From Candidatus Pullichristensenella avicola (GTDB lineage Bacteria; Bacillota; Clostridia; Christensenellales; Aristaeellaceae), in contig DVIA01000015.1 of NCBI GenBank assembly GCA_018711655.1, positions 1 to 64,000 of the forward strand: a DNA stretch of 64,000 nt. Direction: 5' to 3'. The notes below the pieces were generated by a model that was not told the origin of the DNA, did no database searches, and worked only from the letters and a program-made list of their open reading frames with translations. Made by a program: the position numbers and the translations under genes. Numbering within the stretch: position 1 is the stretch's first letter; each line of letters opens with the position of its first letter. This document shows, one piece after another, positions 63,358 to 64,000 of the stretch.

Positions 63358-64000
63358 ATGAAAGCGCTGCAGAAAAGTTCTGTGCGGGAAATCCGCAAAA
63401 GCCTGGGGCGATATCTGGCGATTCTGGCAATCGTCGCCCTTGGCGTGGGCTTTTTTTGCGGCCTGTGCATCTGCCGCGACGCCATGGTCGAAACCGGCGA
63501 CGATTACCTCAACCGCCATAGCATGTACGACTATCGCCTGATCTCCACCCTCGGCTTCGACCGCGACGACGCTGCCGCCTTCGCCGCCGTCGAGGGCGTG
63601 ACCGCCGCCGCAGGCTCGGTAACGCAGGACGCCCTGGTGGAGATCGAAGGAACGGATACCTCCGGCGTTCTGGTCTTTCATGCGCTCACCGAAAACGTCA
63701 ACGAGATCAGCCTCACCGCCGGCCGCCTGCCCAACGCGCCGGACGAGATGGTTGCCGACGCCATGGTCTTTCCCGTGGAGAGCATCGGCCAGAGGGTGCG
63801 CATCGCCTCCGGCAACGACGAAGATACGCTGGATATGTTCGCCTGCGACGAATACACCATCGTCGGCCTGGGCAATTCCCCGACCTATATGAATTACGAA
63901 CGCGGCAGCACCTCGCTGGGCAACGGCACGGTGATGGGCTTTGCCTACATCCCCTACGAGGGTTTCGACTGCGATTATTATACCGAGATCTATGTCCGCC
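63358..64000 (+). CDS. FtsX-type ABC transporter permease, cut by the window end
   Basis: The frame opens with ATG at 63358 directly after the ATPase stop and is still open at the window end (at least 214 residues). The start (VREIRKSLGRYLAILAIVALGVGFFCGL) spans a first TM helix at about 18-38 and is typical of large FtsX-family permeases. The rest so far is the extracytoplasmic MacB-like domain, with ITAGRLP-like text (ISLTAGRLPNAPDEMV). It should form an export or mechanotransmission complex with the preceding ATPase. Confidence 0.88.
   Translation, partial: MKALQKSSVREIRKSLGRYLAILAIVALGVGFFCGLCICRDAMVETGDDYLNRHSMYDYRLISTLGFDRDDAAAFAAVEGVTAAAGSVTQDALVEIEGTDTSGVLVFHALTENVNEISLTAGRLPNAPDEMVADAMVFPVESIGQRVRIASGNDEDTLDMFACDEYTIVGLGNSPTYMNYERGSTSLGNGTVMGFAYIPYEGFDCDYYTEIYVR

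Overview
The window looks like chromosomal DNA from a GC-rich member of the Bacillota, most likely class Clostridia and possibly near Christensenellales; the order is a guess. The case rests on the gene content: a streptococcal/clostridial-type fatty acid operon led by a FabT-like MarR regulator with FabK, a PyrK/PyrD type 1B dihydroorotate dehydrogenase, VanZ, YitT, DegV, PepSY and DUF4342 proteins, OmpR-type two-component pairs, strong GGAGG ribosome sites and many TTGACA-17-TATAAT promoters. GTG and TTG starts are frequent, and ATGA, GTGA and TTGA stop/start overlaps tie the operons together. I saw no rRNA, tRNA, CRISPR array, transposase or phage module.

Layout. 1-2.2 kb: a 61-bp tandem repeat, a secreted SH3-lysozyme and a ~120-bp repeat array. 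2.2-9.6 kb: single-gene units (GNAT, fucose-isomerase-like protein, CAT/E2-like protein, SLC13/ArsB-type permease, VanX-like dipeptidase, class II aldolase, macrodomain). 9.7-19.7 kb: a nine-gene operon for complete UMP synthesis, pyrC-carA-carB-pyrK-pyrD-pyrF-pyrE-pyrB-pyrI, preceded by an attenuator-like leader. CarA lacks its catalytic cysteine and histidine. 20-30.9 kb: CGGC protein, two two-component systems with membrane or secreted partners, a VanZ-RDD protein, and a lower-GC islet with a truncated XRE regulator, a lipoprotein and an unknown secreted protein. 31-33.3 kb: MerR regulator, YitT protein, PHP phosphatase. 33.4-43.8 kb: fabT-fabH-acpP-fabK-fabD-fabG-fabF-accB-fabZ-accC-accD-accA-degV, the whole type II fatty acid pathway with acetyl-CoA carboxylase.

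43.9-47.9 kb holds the most unusual locus: an orphan amino-acid-type solute-binding protein followed by a two-Cache-domain membrane sensor that runs in the same frame into an MscS channel, broken by a single in-frame TGA. 48-52 kb: malQ-glgP for alpha-glucan breakdown. 52.1-53.2 kb: two oppositely oriented clusters of a 121-bp repeat; the last copy has overrun the end of argH and supplies a new C-terminus. 53-59.6 kb (minus strand): argG and argH under ARG-box-like operators, parA-parB, and citramalate synthase. 59.7-64 kb: DUF4342 protein, a third two-component pair, and an ABC exporter whose FtsX-type permease runs off the end.

Most genes are conserved housekeeping functions. The novelty lies in the sensor-channel locus, the degenerate CarA, the shared operator in front of the first two-component operon and its downstream membrane genes, and the repeat families that reshape gene ends. 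Long open frames antisense to real genes are common here because of the GC content and were ignored.
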